DNA of 64,000 nt from an uncultured bacterium. Lineage in GTDB: Bacteria; Cyanobacteriota; Vampirovibrionia; Gastranaerophilales; Gastranaerophilaceae. The stretch's first letter is position 1. The number at the start of each line of letters is the position of its first letter. This document shows positions 16,946 through 26,345 of the stretch, piece after piece. Location of the stretch: positions 1 through 64,000 of the forward strand of contig CASDWY010000001.1 of assembly GCA_949284985.1 (NCBI GenBank), in the 5' to 3' direction. The notes under the pieces are model-generated. The model was not told where the DNA came from, ran no database searches, and worked only from the letters and a program-made list of their open reading frames with translations. Position numbers and translations under genes: made by a program.

Positions 16946-18115
16946 CTAATTTCTATATGATTTTACATATTGCGGATTAACTGCAAGCCACTTAAATGAC
17001 TGCTCTGCTTCCTCCGGAATATCCATAACATAAATACCGCCAAAACGCCCACGCACCAGTCTAACATAGCCCTCGGATGCTATTTGCATAATTGCTTTTC
17101 TAATAGTATTTGTTGAAACATCCATAAGTTCCGACATCTGTTGCATTGATGGAAGTTTTTGACCAATCTCATATTCAGACTTAATTTTATTCCTTATAAA
17201 ATTTTCTATTCGTTGATAGCTATATACAGCAGCTTGTTCAGCAGGCATAAAAATAGAAGTCTCTTTAGCAGGCTGAAATTCACTACTATTTGGCATTTTT
17301 AAAACAACTGTACCATAACGCCCTCTTCTGGCAGTAATTATTCCTCTATCACAAAGCATTTGAACAGCATCATATACGGTTTTATCACTAACATTAAATC
17401 GTTTTGCCCAAACACTAATAGCATCTAACCTTTCACCTACTTCAAGATTTTCTACAATATATTTTTCAATCTTAGCCGAAATTTTTTGTACAAGAGTGTC
17501 TGAAACTATATCCACTTGATTTTTGGTTATATCTGTTTCTTTAAGCTCAGAGATAACAAGCCACAATTTATTATCTTCTTCACTCTCAACCGATTTAATT
17601 ATTCCTTGCATAGCAAGATAATCCAATGCAGATCTCAACGTATTTCTTTTAACTCCAAGTATTTCAACCAGTTTTTTCATAGATGGCAGCATTGTATTTG
17701 GTTTTATACCGTTTTCCCATATATGTTTTTTTATTTGTAAAACAGTTTTTTCGCGCTTTGATGTTAATTTTACCATTTCGGGATTGCCTTTTCTTGAAGC
17801 TATCAAAGTTCCTATACGTTGCTTAGAAACAACCATGCCATTATCCTCAAGACGTCTTATAGCATTTTGCACAGTACCTTCCCCTACTCCAAAATAATAC
17901 GCTAAATCCGCCTTTAGCGGAAGTAAATTATTTTCTTTTATTTCTCCTGATTTAAGATTTTCTACAATCCAATTACTTAACCACTCAAATATAATCATCT
18001 CTTTTGTACCGGAAAGCTTTTTAAAATCCGGTTTGGAAATCGGGAAAATACTTATTTTTATTCTCGGATAACGATTTTCTACACTGGTATTTTTTCTTTT
18101 ATATATTTTGACCAT
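16946..18115 (-). CDS. Transcription regulator with four GntR-like winged helices
   Basis: 389 residues made almost only of four successive GntR-type winged helix-turn-helix domains, at about 41-107, 122-188, 208-273 and 298-365. Each shows the same succession: a first helix, LP.(M/K)..L....GV...T(V/L)..A...L...G(I/M), and a wing ending in a Gly (RIGTLIA, GRYGTVVL, GRFGGIYVM). Ordinary GntR regulators have one such domain plus a ligand-binding domain; here no ligand domain is visible. AGGAAT precedes the ATG. It is divergent from the GH38 mannosidase gene and co-transcribed with the HEXXH protein. Confidence 0.8.
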   Translation of the reverse strand: MVKIYKRKNTSVENRYPRIKISIFPISKPDFKKLSGTKEMIIFEWLSNWIVENLKSGEIKENNLLPLKADLAYYFGVGEGTVQNAIRRLEDNGMVVSKQRIGTLIASRKGNPEMVKLTSKREKTVLQIKKHIWENGIKPNTMLPSMKKLVEILGVKRNTLRSALDYLAMQGIIKSVESEEDNKLWLVISELKETDITKNQVDIVSDTLVQKISAKIEKYIVENLEVGERLDAISVWAKRFNVSDKTVYDAVQMLCDRGIITARRGRYGTVVLKMPNSSEFQPAKETSIFMPAEQAAVYSYQRIENFIRNKIKSEYEIGQKLPSMQQMSELMDVSTNTIRKAIMQIASEGYVRLVRGRFGGIYVMDIPEEAEQSFKWLAVNPQYVKSYRN

Positions 18116-18180
18116 AACATTCCTATTTCTTTTTAAAACACTATCTAACTATAACATTAAATAAACATTATAAAACTTTT

Positions 18181-18216
18181 TGTTAGTATTTTACAGAAAT
18201 GTTAATATTTTGTAAC
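18181..18216. promoter_or_regulatory. Direct repeat between regulator and mannosidase genes, possible operator
   Basis: TGTTAGTATTTT (18181-18192) is repeated with one change as TGTTAATATTTT (18200-18211), 19 bp apart, and the second copy ends in GTAAC, making a GTTA...TAAC dyad. It lies in the 139-bp gap between the divergent multi-winged-helix regulator and the GH38 gene and may bind that regulator. Confidence 0.4.
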
Positions 18217-18254
18217 TTTTTTATTCCTATTTAAAAATGTCTTAAAATAGTTTT

Positions 18255-20696
18255 ATGAAACAAGTTTTTTTATATACACACAGCCATTGGGACCGCGAAT
18301 GGTATCGAGAGTTTGAAGAATTTCGTCTTAGATTAGTCGAAGTTGTTAATGATATTTTAACCAAAATTCAATTAAATGAGCTGCCGTCATTTTACTTTGA
18401 CGGTCAAACCGCTGCTCTTGAAGATTATTTACAAATTCATCCGGAAAACAAATCTCTGATACAAAAACTTATTAATGAAAAGAAACTTTTTATTGGTCCA
18501 TTTTACTGCTCTGCAGACAGTTTTTTAGTATCAGCAGAATTTTTAATCCGCAACCTTTTTATAGGACTTGAATATTCGAAAACCTTTGGCTGCAAAGACT
18601 TTATCGGTTATCTTTCAGATACATTTGGCCATAGTCTTTCAATGAACGAAATTTTAAACTCTTTTGATATACATTACGCAATGCTATGGCGTGGATTAGG
18701 TAACCTCCCATCAGAATTTATTTGGAAAAATATTTATGTAACTTATTTAATACAAGGTTATTTCCAAGACTTTTTATCTATCAATGAAAACTATGATAAA
18801 AAAGCTGAATTACTTAAAAAATATCTCGACAAAATTGCTGAAAAATCTTCAAATGCAATACTTTTACCTTGCGGCGCTGATCACTTGAAAGTAGCTGATA
18901 ACATCAAAAACCAACTACAAGAAATAAACAAACGTCTAAAAAATTATGAAATAAAACTCTCTAACCCATTTGAATACCTTAATGCAGTTAAAAATAATTA
19001 TAAAATGACAGTTAACCATGAGTTTTTAGATGCAAGTAAAAACTTTTTATTAAAAGGAGTATATTCCTCAAGAATTTATCAAAAACAATTAAATGCCATA
19101 ACTCAATGGGAGTTATCAAGAATTAGCGAGCCGCTTGCTTCGATTTACAACATATTGAATCTTACAAAAAACTGGCAAAAAGAACTTGATTATGCCTACA
19201 AAACTATTATAAAAAATCATGCTCATGATAGTATTTATGGCTGCTCTATAGATCCTGTACACAAAGATGTAGCACAAAGATTTGCACATGCACTCCAAAT
19301 ATCTCAAGGCATCAAAAAACGTGTAATAAGGGATATAAGCGAAAATTGTGATGAATTAAAATTTATAAACCTATCAAATTTTAATTACAACGGACTAGTT
19401 GAAATTGAAACAGAAAAAACATTACCTCCAAAATATAATGCACAACTTGTTTCAAAAAGAAAAGCGTTTCCTGACAAAAAACTCTTTGACCCCGCTGAAA
19501 TTCCAATAACTGAAGATATTACTACTATAAAAAAATATCTTATTGAAGTAAAAAATCTTAAACCTTTTACAATGTCTGAAGCACTAATTAATAAAACTCG
19601 AAAAAATAAAATTAGCCATAATTCTATAGAAAATGATGACATACTATTAAAAATTAATTACGGACAAATTACACTTAAAGATAAAAAAACAAATAAGGTT
19701 TATAAAAATTTTATTGAAATTACAGATAAAGCTGATATTGGTGATAGCTATAACTTCGGTGCCCTAAAAAATGATAAACCTATTTTGGCAACTCCAGTCT
19801 CCAGCAAAATTTTAAAAAATGGACACTTAAAAAGTGTATTAAGAGTTATTTTTGAAATTAACATACCTAAATCATCAAGTATAAAAACTTTAACAAGAAG
19901 TAAAAAAACTATTAAACATAAAATTATAGCTGATATATCAGTTTCAAACCTCGAACCACAAATAAATTTTGAATTAAATTGGAATAACAAATCAAAAAAC
20001 CATCTTTTGCAAATAAGATTTAATCTGGAAAATGATATAAATAAAACTTTTAGTGAAGATACAATAGGAATTGTAGAAAGAGAATTTGATCCGACATACA
20101 ACATCTATGACTATATACCTGCTAAAAAAGGAATAGAATTAAAAACAAATATCGCCCCCATGCAAAGATTTGTATGGGCGCAAAACTGCGGCATTGTAAC
20201 AAAAGGTTTGAACGAATACGAAGTTTATAAAAATACCTTAAATTTGACACTTCTGCGTTCAACCGAACTTATTTCAGAACCTAAAAATCCATGCCGAGGT
20301 ACTCCAGCAGGTCCGCCAATCACCTGCCCGGATTTGCAATGCTTAGGTCAAAACTATGCAAAATTTTGTATCAGATTTTGCCAAAAACCGTCCCAACTTT
20401 ATCAAACCGCAGAACTCTTCTACGGAAGCATTATTCCTCTTTTTAGTCAAATAGAAAATATTTCACCTTTCAATATAAAAAATTCTAATATTTTAATCCA
20501 AGCATTAAAACTAGATAAACAAGAAAATTTAATAATCAGACTTGTAAATATCTCTAACAATGATGAACTTCTCAATCTCGAAAGTAAATTTAAAAAAGTT
20601 TGGATTTGCAATTCTCAAGAAGAAATATTATATCCTTATAAAACTGCTATAAAAATCAAAAGCAAATCTCTTGTGACTTTAAAATGTCAAAAATAA
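18255..20696 (+). CDS. Glycoside hydrolase family 38 alpha-mannosidase
   Basis: 813 residues. The N-terminal catalytic domain opens with HSHWDREWY (His9, Asp13: zinc ligands of GH38). GYLSDTFGHS carries Asp122, the expected nucleophile and zinc ligand, and NHAHDSIYGCSID (residues ~314-326) matches the family's NHxHDSxxG motif. A beta-rich C-terminal half with ETxxxP-like repeats follows. No signal peptide is seen, so it is cytoplasmic, as in MngB-type enzymes that split imported mannosides such as 2-O-mannosylglycerate; the substrate is not known here. It is divergent from the regulator at 16946-18115. Confidence 0.92.
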   Translation: MKQVFLYTHSHWDREWYREFEEFRLRLVEVVNDILTKIQLNELPSFYFDGQTAALEDYLQIHPENKSLIQKLINEKKLFIGPFYCSADSFLVSAEFLIRNLFIGLEYSKTFGCKDFIGYLSDTFGHSLSMNEILNSFDIHYAMLWRGLGNLPSEFIWKNIYVTYLIQGYFQDFLSINENYDKKAELLKKYLDKIAEKSSNAILLPCGADHLKVADNIKNQLQEINKRLKNYEIKLSNPFEYLNAVKNNYKMTVNHEFLDASKNFLLKGVYSSRIYQKQLNAITQWELSRISEPLASIYNILNLTKNWQKELDYAYKTIIKNHAHDSIYGCSIDPVHKDVAQRFAHALQISQGIKKRVIRDISENCDELKFINLSNFNYNGLVEIETEKTLPPKYNAQLVSKRKAFPDKKLFDPAEIPITEDITTIKKYLIEVKNLKPFTMSEALINKTRKNKISHNSIENDDILLKINYGQITLKDKKTNKVYKNFIEITDKADIGDSYNFGALKNDKPILATPVSSKILKNGHLKSVLRVIFEINIPKSSSIKTLTRSKKTIKHKIIADISVSNLEPQINFELNWNNKSKNHLLQIRFNLENDINKTFSEDTIGIVEREFDPTYNIYDYIPAKKGIELKTNIAPMQRFVWAQNCGIVTKGLNEYEVYKNTLNLTLLRSTELISEPKNPCRGTPAGPPITCPDLQCLGQNYAKFCIRFCQKPSQLYQTAELFYGSIIPLFSQIENISPFNIKNSNILIQALKLDKQENLIIRLVNISNNDELLNLESKFKKVWICNSQEEILYPYKTAIKIKSKSLVTLKCQK

Positions 20697-20718
20697 AACC
20701 CGCAAACATATTGCGGGT
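20689..20718 (-). terminator. Terminator of the small 58-residue gene
   Basis: On the - strand an 8-bp stem ACCCGCAA / TTGCGGGT (20698-20718) is followed by TTTATTTTTG. It overlaps the 3' end of the GH38 gene on the other strand. On the + strand the T-tract is missing. Confidence 0.65.
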
Positions 20719-20804
20719 ATCGCCTAAACAAAAAATATCTCCTTAAAAAAAACTCCTAAATATTATTATTAAAATAATATTTACTCATAGTCCTTTTCGC
20801 TGTA

Positions 20805-20981
20805 TTAATCCTTAGTTGTTTTAAAGTTAATTAAAGCTTTGTTGGTAACCGCTATAAAACTCATTGATTTCCAGAAATCATCAGGTGATAAAGTAGAAGT
20901 CCTATCAAGATTTACTGTGACTTTTTGAGCGTAAATGGAAGCTAATTTTTTATCGAGTTCGTTGCTTGGTGTAACTGCCAT
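20805..20981 (-). CDS. Small soluble protein downstream of an HLR1-like element
   Basis: 58 residues (MAVTPSNELDKKLASIYAQK ... TNKALINFKTTKD), too short to be noticed by most gene finders. AAAGG lies 8-9 nt before the ATG. The product is soluble, with no cysteine and no membrane segment; no family is recognised. Upstream at 21057-21074 are two tandem GTTACA octamers of HLR1 type, and the transcript appears to run about 85 nt past the stop through an AU-rich hairpin (AAATATTATT/AATAATATTT, ~20760-20785) and two AGGAG sequences to the terminator at 20698-20718. This is a complete, small, regulated unit. Confidence 0.6.
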   Translation of the reverse strand: MAVTPSNELDKKLASIYAQKVTVNLDRTSTLSPDDFWKSMSFIAVTNKALINFKTTKD

Positions 20982-21042
20982 TTTTTTTACCTTTCACAAT
21001 GCTTACTTATATATAAAAACATATATACTTTAAAGATTTCAC

Positions 21043-21074
21043 AGTATATACTTTTTGTTACATTTCGTTACACT
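21043..21074 (-). promoter_or_regulatory. HLR1-like element and promoter of the 58-residue gene
   Basis: GTTACATT (21057-21064), TC, GTTACACT (21067-21074): two octamers two bases apart, matching the HLR1 consensus (G/T)TTACA(T/A)(T/A) twice except for one base. On the - strand it precedes -10 candidates TATACT (21048-21043) and TATATG (21025-21020). Confidence 0.5.
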
Positions 21075-21081
21075 ACCGTTA

Positions 21082-21109
21082 AAAACACTGCCCCAAAAAG
21101 CAGTGTTTT
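21082..21109 (-). terminator. glnA terminator
   Basis: A 10-bp stem AAAACACTGC / GCAGTGTTTT (21082-21091 with 21100-21109), followed on the - strand by further T. It lies 45 nt after the glnA stop. Confidence 0.75.
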
Positions 21110-21153
21110 AATTATTAGAACCATTTTTAAACTCAATTTAAAGTAAGTTGAAT

Positions 21154-22518
21154 TTAATATCTTGCCAAATATTTATCAATTTCCCATTTAGAAACAAAGG
21201 TTCTAAAAGAGTCCCATTCTTTTCTTTTTGCCTGCATAAACTCATTATAGATATGCTCGCCCAAAGCTTGTTTAGCCACCATGCTCTTTTCCATATAATC
21301 AAGAGCTTCTGCAAGAGAACCAGGAAGTGCATCAATTTTTTGTCTTTTCTTTTCTCTATCAGAAAGATGATAAATATTAGCTTCAACAGCAAGCGGCGGT
21401 TCAATTTTGTTACGAAGTCCATCCAAACAAGCTTCTAATATAGCGGCAAATGCAAGATAAGGATTACAAGATGGATCTGGTGAACGCAATTCAACACGTG
21501 TAGCATTTCCTCGTTTTGCAGGCACCCTCAAAAGAGCACTTCTGTTTGCCAATGACCAAGCAAGATAAACCGGAGCTTCATAACCAGGAACAAGCCTTTT
21601 ATAACTATTTACAGTTGGATTACAAACTGCCGTTATTTCTTTTACATGCTTAAGCAAACCGCCTATTGAATATACTGCCTCTTCAGAAAGTTGAGTTGAC
21701 GTATTTTTATCATAAAATGCGTTTTTACCATTTTTAAACAGGGATATATTACAATGCATTCCGGAGCCATTTATACCAAATATCGGTTTTGGCATAAATG
21801 TAGCATGCAAACCATATTTCGCAGCAATAGATTTAACGGTAATTCTAAATGTAGCCACGTTATCAGCGGTTGTAAGAATATCAGCATACTTAAATCCAAT
21901 TTCATTTTGACCATCCGCAACTTCATGGTGAGATGCTTCAATATCAAAACCCATTTTCTGCAATGTCAAAACTATTTCACCACGAATATTTTCACCAAAA
22001 TCATCCGGACCTACATCATAATAACCGGCTTTATCGTGCGTTGTGGTAGTAATATTACCATCCTTGTCTTTTTCAAAAAGGAAAAACTCGCATTCCGGAC
22101 CCATATTCATTTCATATCCAAGTTTTTGTGCTTCTTGCATCACTCGTTTTAAATTACATCTCGGACATCCCTCAAAAGGTGTTCCATCAGGATTATGAAT
22201 ATCACAAATAAGCCTTGCTACTTTTCCGCCAGAATTATCTTTCCAGGGAAGAACTACAAATGTATTTTTATCCGGATACAAAAACATATCAGATGTTTCT
22301 ATACTTCTAAACCCTTTGATAGAAGAGCCATCCAACATAATCTCATTTTCTAAAATTTTATCTATATGACATGCCGGAATAGCAACATTTTTAACTTGAC
22401 CATTTATATCTACAAATTGCAATTTTACAAATAAAACATGTTCATCTTCAATAATACGCTTTATATCAGCTGCAGAATAGTTTTTCCCAGATAATGTTTT
22501 ATAACAAAAATCTTTCAT
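21154..22518 (-). CDS. glnA: Glutamine synthetase type I (alpha class)
   Basis: ATP-dependent synthesis of glutamine from glutamate and ammonia. 454 residues, short type I-alpha length. Visible are the Asp50-type loop (LDGSSIKGF), the NGSGMHCNIS nucleotide region, the NPTVNSYKRL segment and the arginine motif NRSALLRVP. The adenylylation-site motif of GSI-beta (NLYDLP) is replaced by NIYHLSDREKK, so control by adenylylation is unlikely; feedback inhibition is the usual mode in this class. GAGGAGGAAGA precedes the ATG. The gene is monocistronic. Confidence 0.97.
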   Translation of the reverse strand: MKDFCYKTLSGKNYSAADIKRIIEDEHVLFVKLQFVDINGQVKNVAIPACHIDKILENEIMLDGSSIKGFRSIETSDMFLYPDKNTFVVLPWKDNSGGKVARLICDIHNPDGTPFEGCPRCNLKRVMQEAQKLGYEMNMGPECEFFLFEKDKDGNITTTTHDKAGYYDVGPDDFGENIRGEIVLTLQKMGFDIEASHHEVADGQNEIGFKYADILTTADNVATFRITVKSIAAKYGLHATFMPKPIFGINGSGMHCNISLFKNGKNAFYDKNTSTQLSEEAVYSIGGLLKHVKEITAVCNPTVNSYKRLVPGYEAPVYLAWSLANRSALLRVPAKRGNATRVELRSPDPSCNPYLAFAAILEACLDGLRNKIEPPLAVEANIYHLSDREKKRQKIDALPGSLAEALDYMEKSMVAKQALGEHIYNEFMQAKRKEWDSFRTFVSKWEIDKYLARY

Positions 22519-22604
22519 TCTTCCTCCTCAGATATTAATCTATGTTATTAGTTTATTATATTAATTTTTTTTCAAATAGCTAAAATCTTTATAAATCTTT
22601 AAGA

Positions 22605-23201
22605 TTAAATAAATTTAAACACAAGTTGAACCTGAAATACTTTTTCAAACAAATCTTTTTTTCTTATGGCAGAAGATATATCCGGATTGCGTTCCAGAAT
22701 ATTAGATTCCAGTAAAACTTCAAAAACGCCATTATCTTCATAATAATTAGCCTTAAGTGATTTAATTAACTCAAGATGCGCCCTATCTAATCCATCACAT
22801 AACCTCAGAATAGCAGAAAGCTTTTTAACAAGTTTACGTTCTTTTTTATTTAACTCAGCATATTTTTCATGCTTAGTTTTATCCGGCAAAGATCCTCTAT
22901 GATAACGTGCAATATTAGCTATCATCAACGTTTCATTTTCATTAAATCCTTGAAGCCCATTTTCTATAATTAAGGTCAAAGAATGTTTATTATGATTTTT
23001 AGACTCAATATTATAACCAATATCATGCAGAATTGCAGCGGTTTCAAGCAATTTTCTGCTTTTGAGGGGAATATCATCAAAAGTTTTATTAACTTCATCA
23101 AATAACATTAAAGATAATTTTTTTACTGCATACGCATGAGAAGAATCACGATAATATTTCTTAACGTACTTATCAACACACAACCCCTCAGACATTACCA
23201 T
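22605..23201 (-). CDS. Stand-alone HD-domain protein like the C-terminus of Ppx/GppA
   Basis: 198 residues. ILHDIGYNIESKNHNKHS gives the HD motif and following His ligands (residues ~58-75), and IARYHRG plus LRLCDGLDRAH match the helical C-terminal HD domain of exopolyphosphatase/GppA proteins, without their actin-like N-terminal domains. Possible roles are a phosphohydrolase or a regulatory domain acting in trans. Its start overlaps the 3' end of cheA by 14 nt (an alternative ATG at 23195 also works with GGAAAGGACAAG), so it is translated with the chemosensory operon. Confidence 0.7.
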   Translation of the reverse strand: MVMSEGLCVDKYVKKYYRDSSHAYAVKKLSLMLFDEVNKTFDDIPLKSRKLLETAAILHDIGYNIESKNHNKHSLTLIIENGLQGFNENETLMIANIARYHRGSLPDKTKHEKYAELNKKERKLVKKLSAILRLCDGLDRAHLELIKSLKANYYEDNGVFEVLLESNILERNPDISSAIRKKDLFEKVFQVQLVFKFI

Positions 23202-26200
23202 TAACTTGTCCTTTCCGAATTAAATATTCAACTGAACGTAAAAAATACGCTTGATCAAATTCGTTTTTCTCGATAAAAAGATCAGCTCCTGCTTCCTTAG
23301 CCGCTTCTTTATTTTTTTTATCCGACAAAGAAGAAATAAGAATAACAGGAATTTTTGATTTCAACTCAGAACCTCTTATTGTTTTAACAAATTCATATCC
23401 ATTCATTTTTGGCATTTCTATGTCTGAAATTATAATATTGTAATTTTTATAACCTACCTTATCCAAACCTTCTATTGCATCATTTGCGACATCAACATTA
23501 TAGCCTTTTGCACTCAAAATATTTTTAAGCATTATTCTTGTTGTCATAAAATCATCTATAATCAATACTGAATAATCTGCAGGAACATAATTAAACTCCA
23601 ACTCGTTTTTTGTAACAGGCTGTGGATTAAATTGCTTATATTCACCCGACATAATAGTCTTTAAAACTTCTGAAACATTAATTATTAAACAAATTTCACC
23701 ATTAACAAGTGTTGTAATCCCGGAAATATTTTTAATCTTAAACAAAGGAGGCGCCAACTCTTTATTCAAAATTTCTTGATCACCCACAAGCTCCTCTACC
23801 ACAAAACCAATAACATTATTTTCTGCCTCAATCATCAAAATTGTTTTCTTATCTCTATTATTAGGCTTAGCCTCAAAACCCAAAACAGATGCAAGATTAA
23901 AAATAGGTACCGATGTTTGATGATATAAGATATTTTCTTTTCCATCCTTTGTATAAATATCACTTGTTGAAACTTTAGTAACTGATTTTATTGAAGAAAC
24001 AGGTATAGCAAAAGATTGTGAATTAATTCTTATAATAAAAGACTTAATAGTTGCCATAGTAACCGGAAGCTCAATTATAACTTTTGTACCTTTAGAAACA
24101 ACAGACTGAACTTTCACTTTACCATTGAGTCTGGAAATTTTAGTTTGAACAATATCAAGCCCTATACCACGACCTGAGATATCAGTAACAGTATCCTCAG
24201 TTGTAAATCCCGGCCAAAAAATAAGATTCATAATCTGTTCATCTGTCATAGAATTAATTTCATCGAAAGTTAAAAGCTCATTTGTTATAGCTTTTTGCCG
24301 TATTTTTTCAAGATTGACACCACGACCATCATCAGTAATCTCAATAATAATTTTATTATCACTATGACGCGCACTTAAGGTTATTTTCCCTGATGGTTCT
24401 TTTCCAAGTCCTATTCTTTCATGAGGTGTTTCAATCCCATGATCAATTGCATTCCTAATTATATGTACCAGTGGAGTCTTAATTTCTTCAATAATTTTTT
24501 TATCTACACTGGTCTCACTACCTGCAATTGTTAAATCAACCTCTTTGCCGCTATCTTTAGCAATATCTCTAACCATACGAGGTATCATATGAAAAACAGT
24601 TGCAAGAGGTAAAAGCCTTATATCCTTTACCATTTGCTCAAGTTTGTTTACTACTAAATTTAGTTTTGCATCATCTTCTTGCATGCGTTTATGCAGCATA
24701 TAAATTTCTTGAATACCATCATTTAGCTTAACTTGACTTTCACTCCAAAAAGAAAGAATTTGTTTATTAAAATTAACAAATACACTAGTATCGCCATCCC
24801 GCTCTACCTGAGAAATTTTCCTATCATAATACCTCAAATAATTTTGAGCCTTAAAAGAAAAATCATACAAATCTACAAGTTGATTGTGTATCTCCTCAAG
24901 TTCCAAAATATGTTTTTGAGTTTTTATTTTTGAAATTATGACCTCACCTATCTGATTAACCAATTTATCAAGCTTTTGAGTATCTACTCTTAACGTTTTA
25001 ATAGCTGTTGATTCAAAAATCTGAAAAACATCCTGCCCTTGAATTTTAAGTGGTTTTTCTGGTCTTTCAAGTTGTTTTTGAAAAGTTTTTGCCGGTGCCT
25101 CAAACAGACTCTCTTCTTTTTTTAACCCGACCATTTGCTCAGTAATATCAAGGCTTTGGAGCAAAAGATCAATATCTTCTTTATCTGCAGGCTGAGTATC
25201 ATTAATTAACTTTTCAACAAGTTGTATACTTTGTCTCAAAATATTAACCATTTCTCCATCTGGGCGAATATTTTGTGACTTTATTAAACTTAAAATACTG
25301 TAAACCTTCTTAAAAATAACTTCAATTGATGTATTAGCATATAAAACTATTAATTTATCAATATCCACAAGAATAACATCAGCAATATCAGATGAATCTT
25401 CCAATTTTAATATATTTTCAATAAGTTCTTTAGAGTTAAATTCTGGATATACTCTTTTTTCTTCTTCTTGAGCATTTTTGGGTCGATTTTCCAATTTACT
25501 TTTTGAAAGTGCTTCATAATCTAATACTTCAAAATTCAAAGAATTAAAGAGATTTACAATTCTAGCTGTTACATCTTTAAATTTAACTTTTAACTCCGAA
25601 GTTTCAATTTTATTAAGAATACCCGTATTTTTAGCCACGAATTCTAATTTAACAAGAATATCATCCAACCCGGCTTTAAGCTCTTTGTTTAAAGACAATT
25701 GAAATATATTCTTTAAAAAATCAATATCATATATTAATGCTAAAATGCAGTTCAAATCTGCTTTTTCCTCTGTCTTACTTAACAAATATGTAATCTCTGT
25801 AATTTTTGCATTAACATCATTTACTTCAGTTTTCAAAGCAGCTAAAAAATTTGGATCTTCCAAAGGCTCTTTATTATCATCTTTTTTAGCTTCTTCAGAA
25901 ACATCTCCTTCTGCAACCGACTGTTTATTTTGAGTATTTTTAACAATTTCTTCCAACGAAGCCATAAATTTACCATAATCATTAAGCTTGACTTCTTTTT
26001 TAGCTTTTACGGAAAGTTGTATATTTAGATTTACAAAGTCAATAGCCTTATAAAGAACATCTGTAACATCAGATTTGATAAGGATTTTACCTTCCTTTGC
26101 CAACCCTAAAATATCTTCAATTTTATGAGCAATCGCTTGAATATCATTAAAACCAATCATTCTTGCAGCGCCCTTAAGACTATGGGCATCCCGAAAAAGC

Positions 26201-26334
26201 TCAATAATTATATCTTTGTTTTCGGGATCTTTTTCCAAAGAAAGAATATTGTTATTTATACGATGAACAATCTCATCACTCTCTTCGTTAAATATGGATA
26301 ATATGTCTTCAAATTCTTCTTGCGAAAACTCCAT
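23188..26334 (-). CDS. cheA: Hybrid chemosensory histidine kinase CheA with C-terminal receiver
   Basis: 1048 residues. An Hpt domain has phosphorylatable His51 in RDAHSLKGAARM. A long helical linker (residues ~130-440) may hold degenerate Hpt-like helices. Then come the dimerisation helices, the HATPase with HIIRNAIDHGIE (N box) and DDGRG/ISGRGIGLDIV (G boxes), a CheW-like domain, and a CheY-like receiver at ~920-1040 (LIIDDFMTTR, DIEMPKMNG with the phospho-Asp). This fused CheA-REC layout is typical of type IV pilus chemosensory systems (PilL/ChpA and cyanobacterial homologues). With the MCP 12 nt upstream it forms a signalling operon. Confidence 0.95.
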   Translation of the reverse strand: MEFSQEEFEDILSIFNEESDEIVHRINNNILSLEKDPENKDIIIELFRDAHSLKGAARMIGFNDIQAIAHKIEDILGLAKEGKILIKSDVTDVLYKAIDFVNLNIQLSVKAKKEVKLNDYGKFMASLEEIVKNTQNKQSVAEGDVSEEAKKDDNKEPLEDPNFLAALKTEVNDVNAKITEITYLLSKTEEKADLNCILALIYDIDFLKNIFQLSLNKELKAGLDDILVKLEFVAKNTGILNKIETSELKVKFKDVTARIVNLFNSLNFEVLDYEALSKSKLENRPKNAQEEEKRVYPEFNSKELIENILKLEDSSDIADVILVDIDKLIVLYANTSIEVIFKKVYSILSLIKSQNIRPDGEMVNILRQSIQLVEKLINDTQPADKEDIDLLLQSLDITEQMVGLKKEESLFEAPAKTFQKQLERPEKPLKIQGQDVFQIFESTAIKTLRVDTQKLDKLVNQIGEVIISKIKTQKHILELEEIHNQLVDLYDFSFKAQNYLRYYDRKISQVERDGDTSVFVNFNKQILSFWSESQVKLNDGIQEIYMLHKRMQEDDAKLNLVVNKLEQMVKDIRLLPLATVFHMIPRMVRDIAKDSGKEVDLTIAGSETSVDKKIIEEIKTPLVHIIRNAIDHGIETPHERIGLGKEPSGKITLSARHSDNKIIIEITDDGRGVNLEKIRQKAITNELLTFDEINSMTDEQIMNLIFWPGFTTEDTVTDISGRGIGLDIVQTKISRLNGKVKVQSVVSKGTKVIIELPVTMATIKSFIIRINSQSFAIPVSSIKSVTKVSTSDIYTKDGKENILYHQTSVPIFNLASVLGFEAKPNNRDKKTILMIEAENNVIGFVVEELVGDQEILNKELAPPLFKIKNISGITTLVNGEICLIINVSEVLKTIMSGEYKQFNPQPVTKNELEFNYVPADYSVLIIDDFMTTRIMLKNILSAKGYNVDVANDAIEGLDKVGYKNYNIIISDIEMPKMNGYEFVKTIRGSELKSKIPVILISSLSDKKNKEAAKEAGADLFIEKNEFDQAYFLRSVEYLIRKGQVNGNV

Positions 26335-26345
26335 AACGTTAATCC

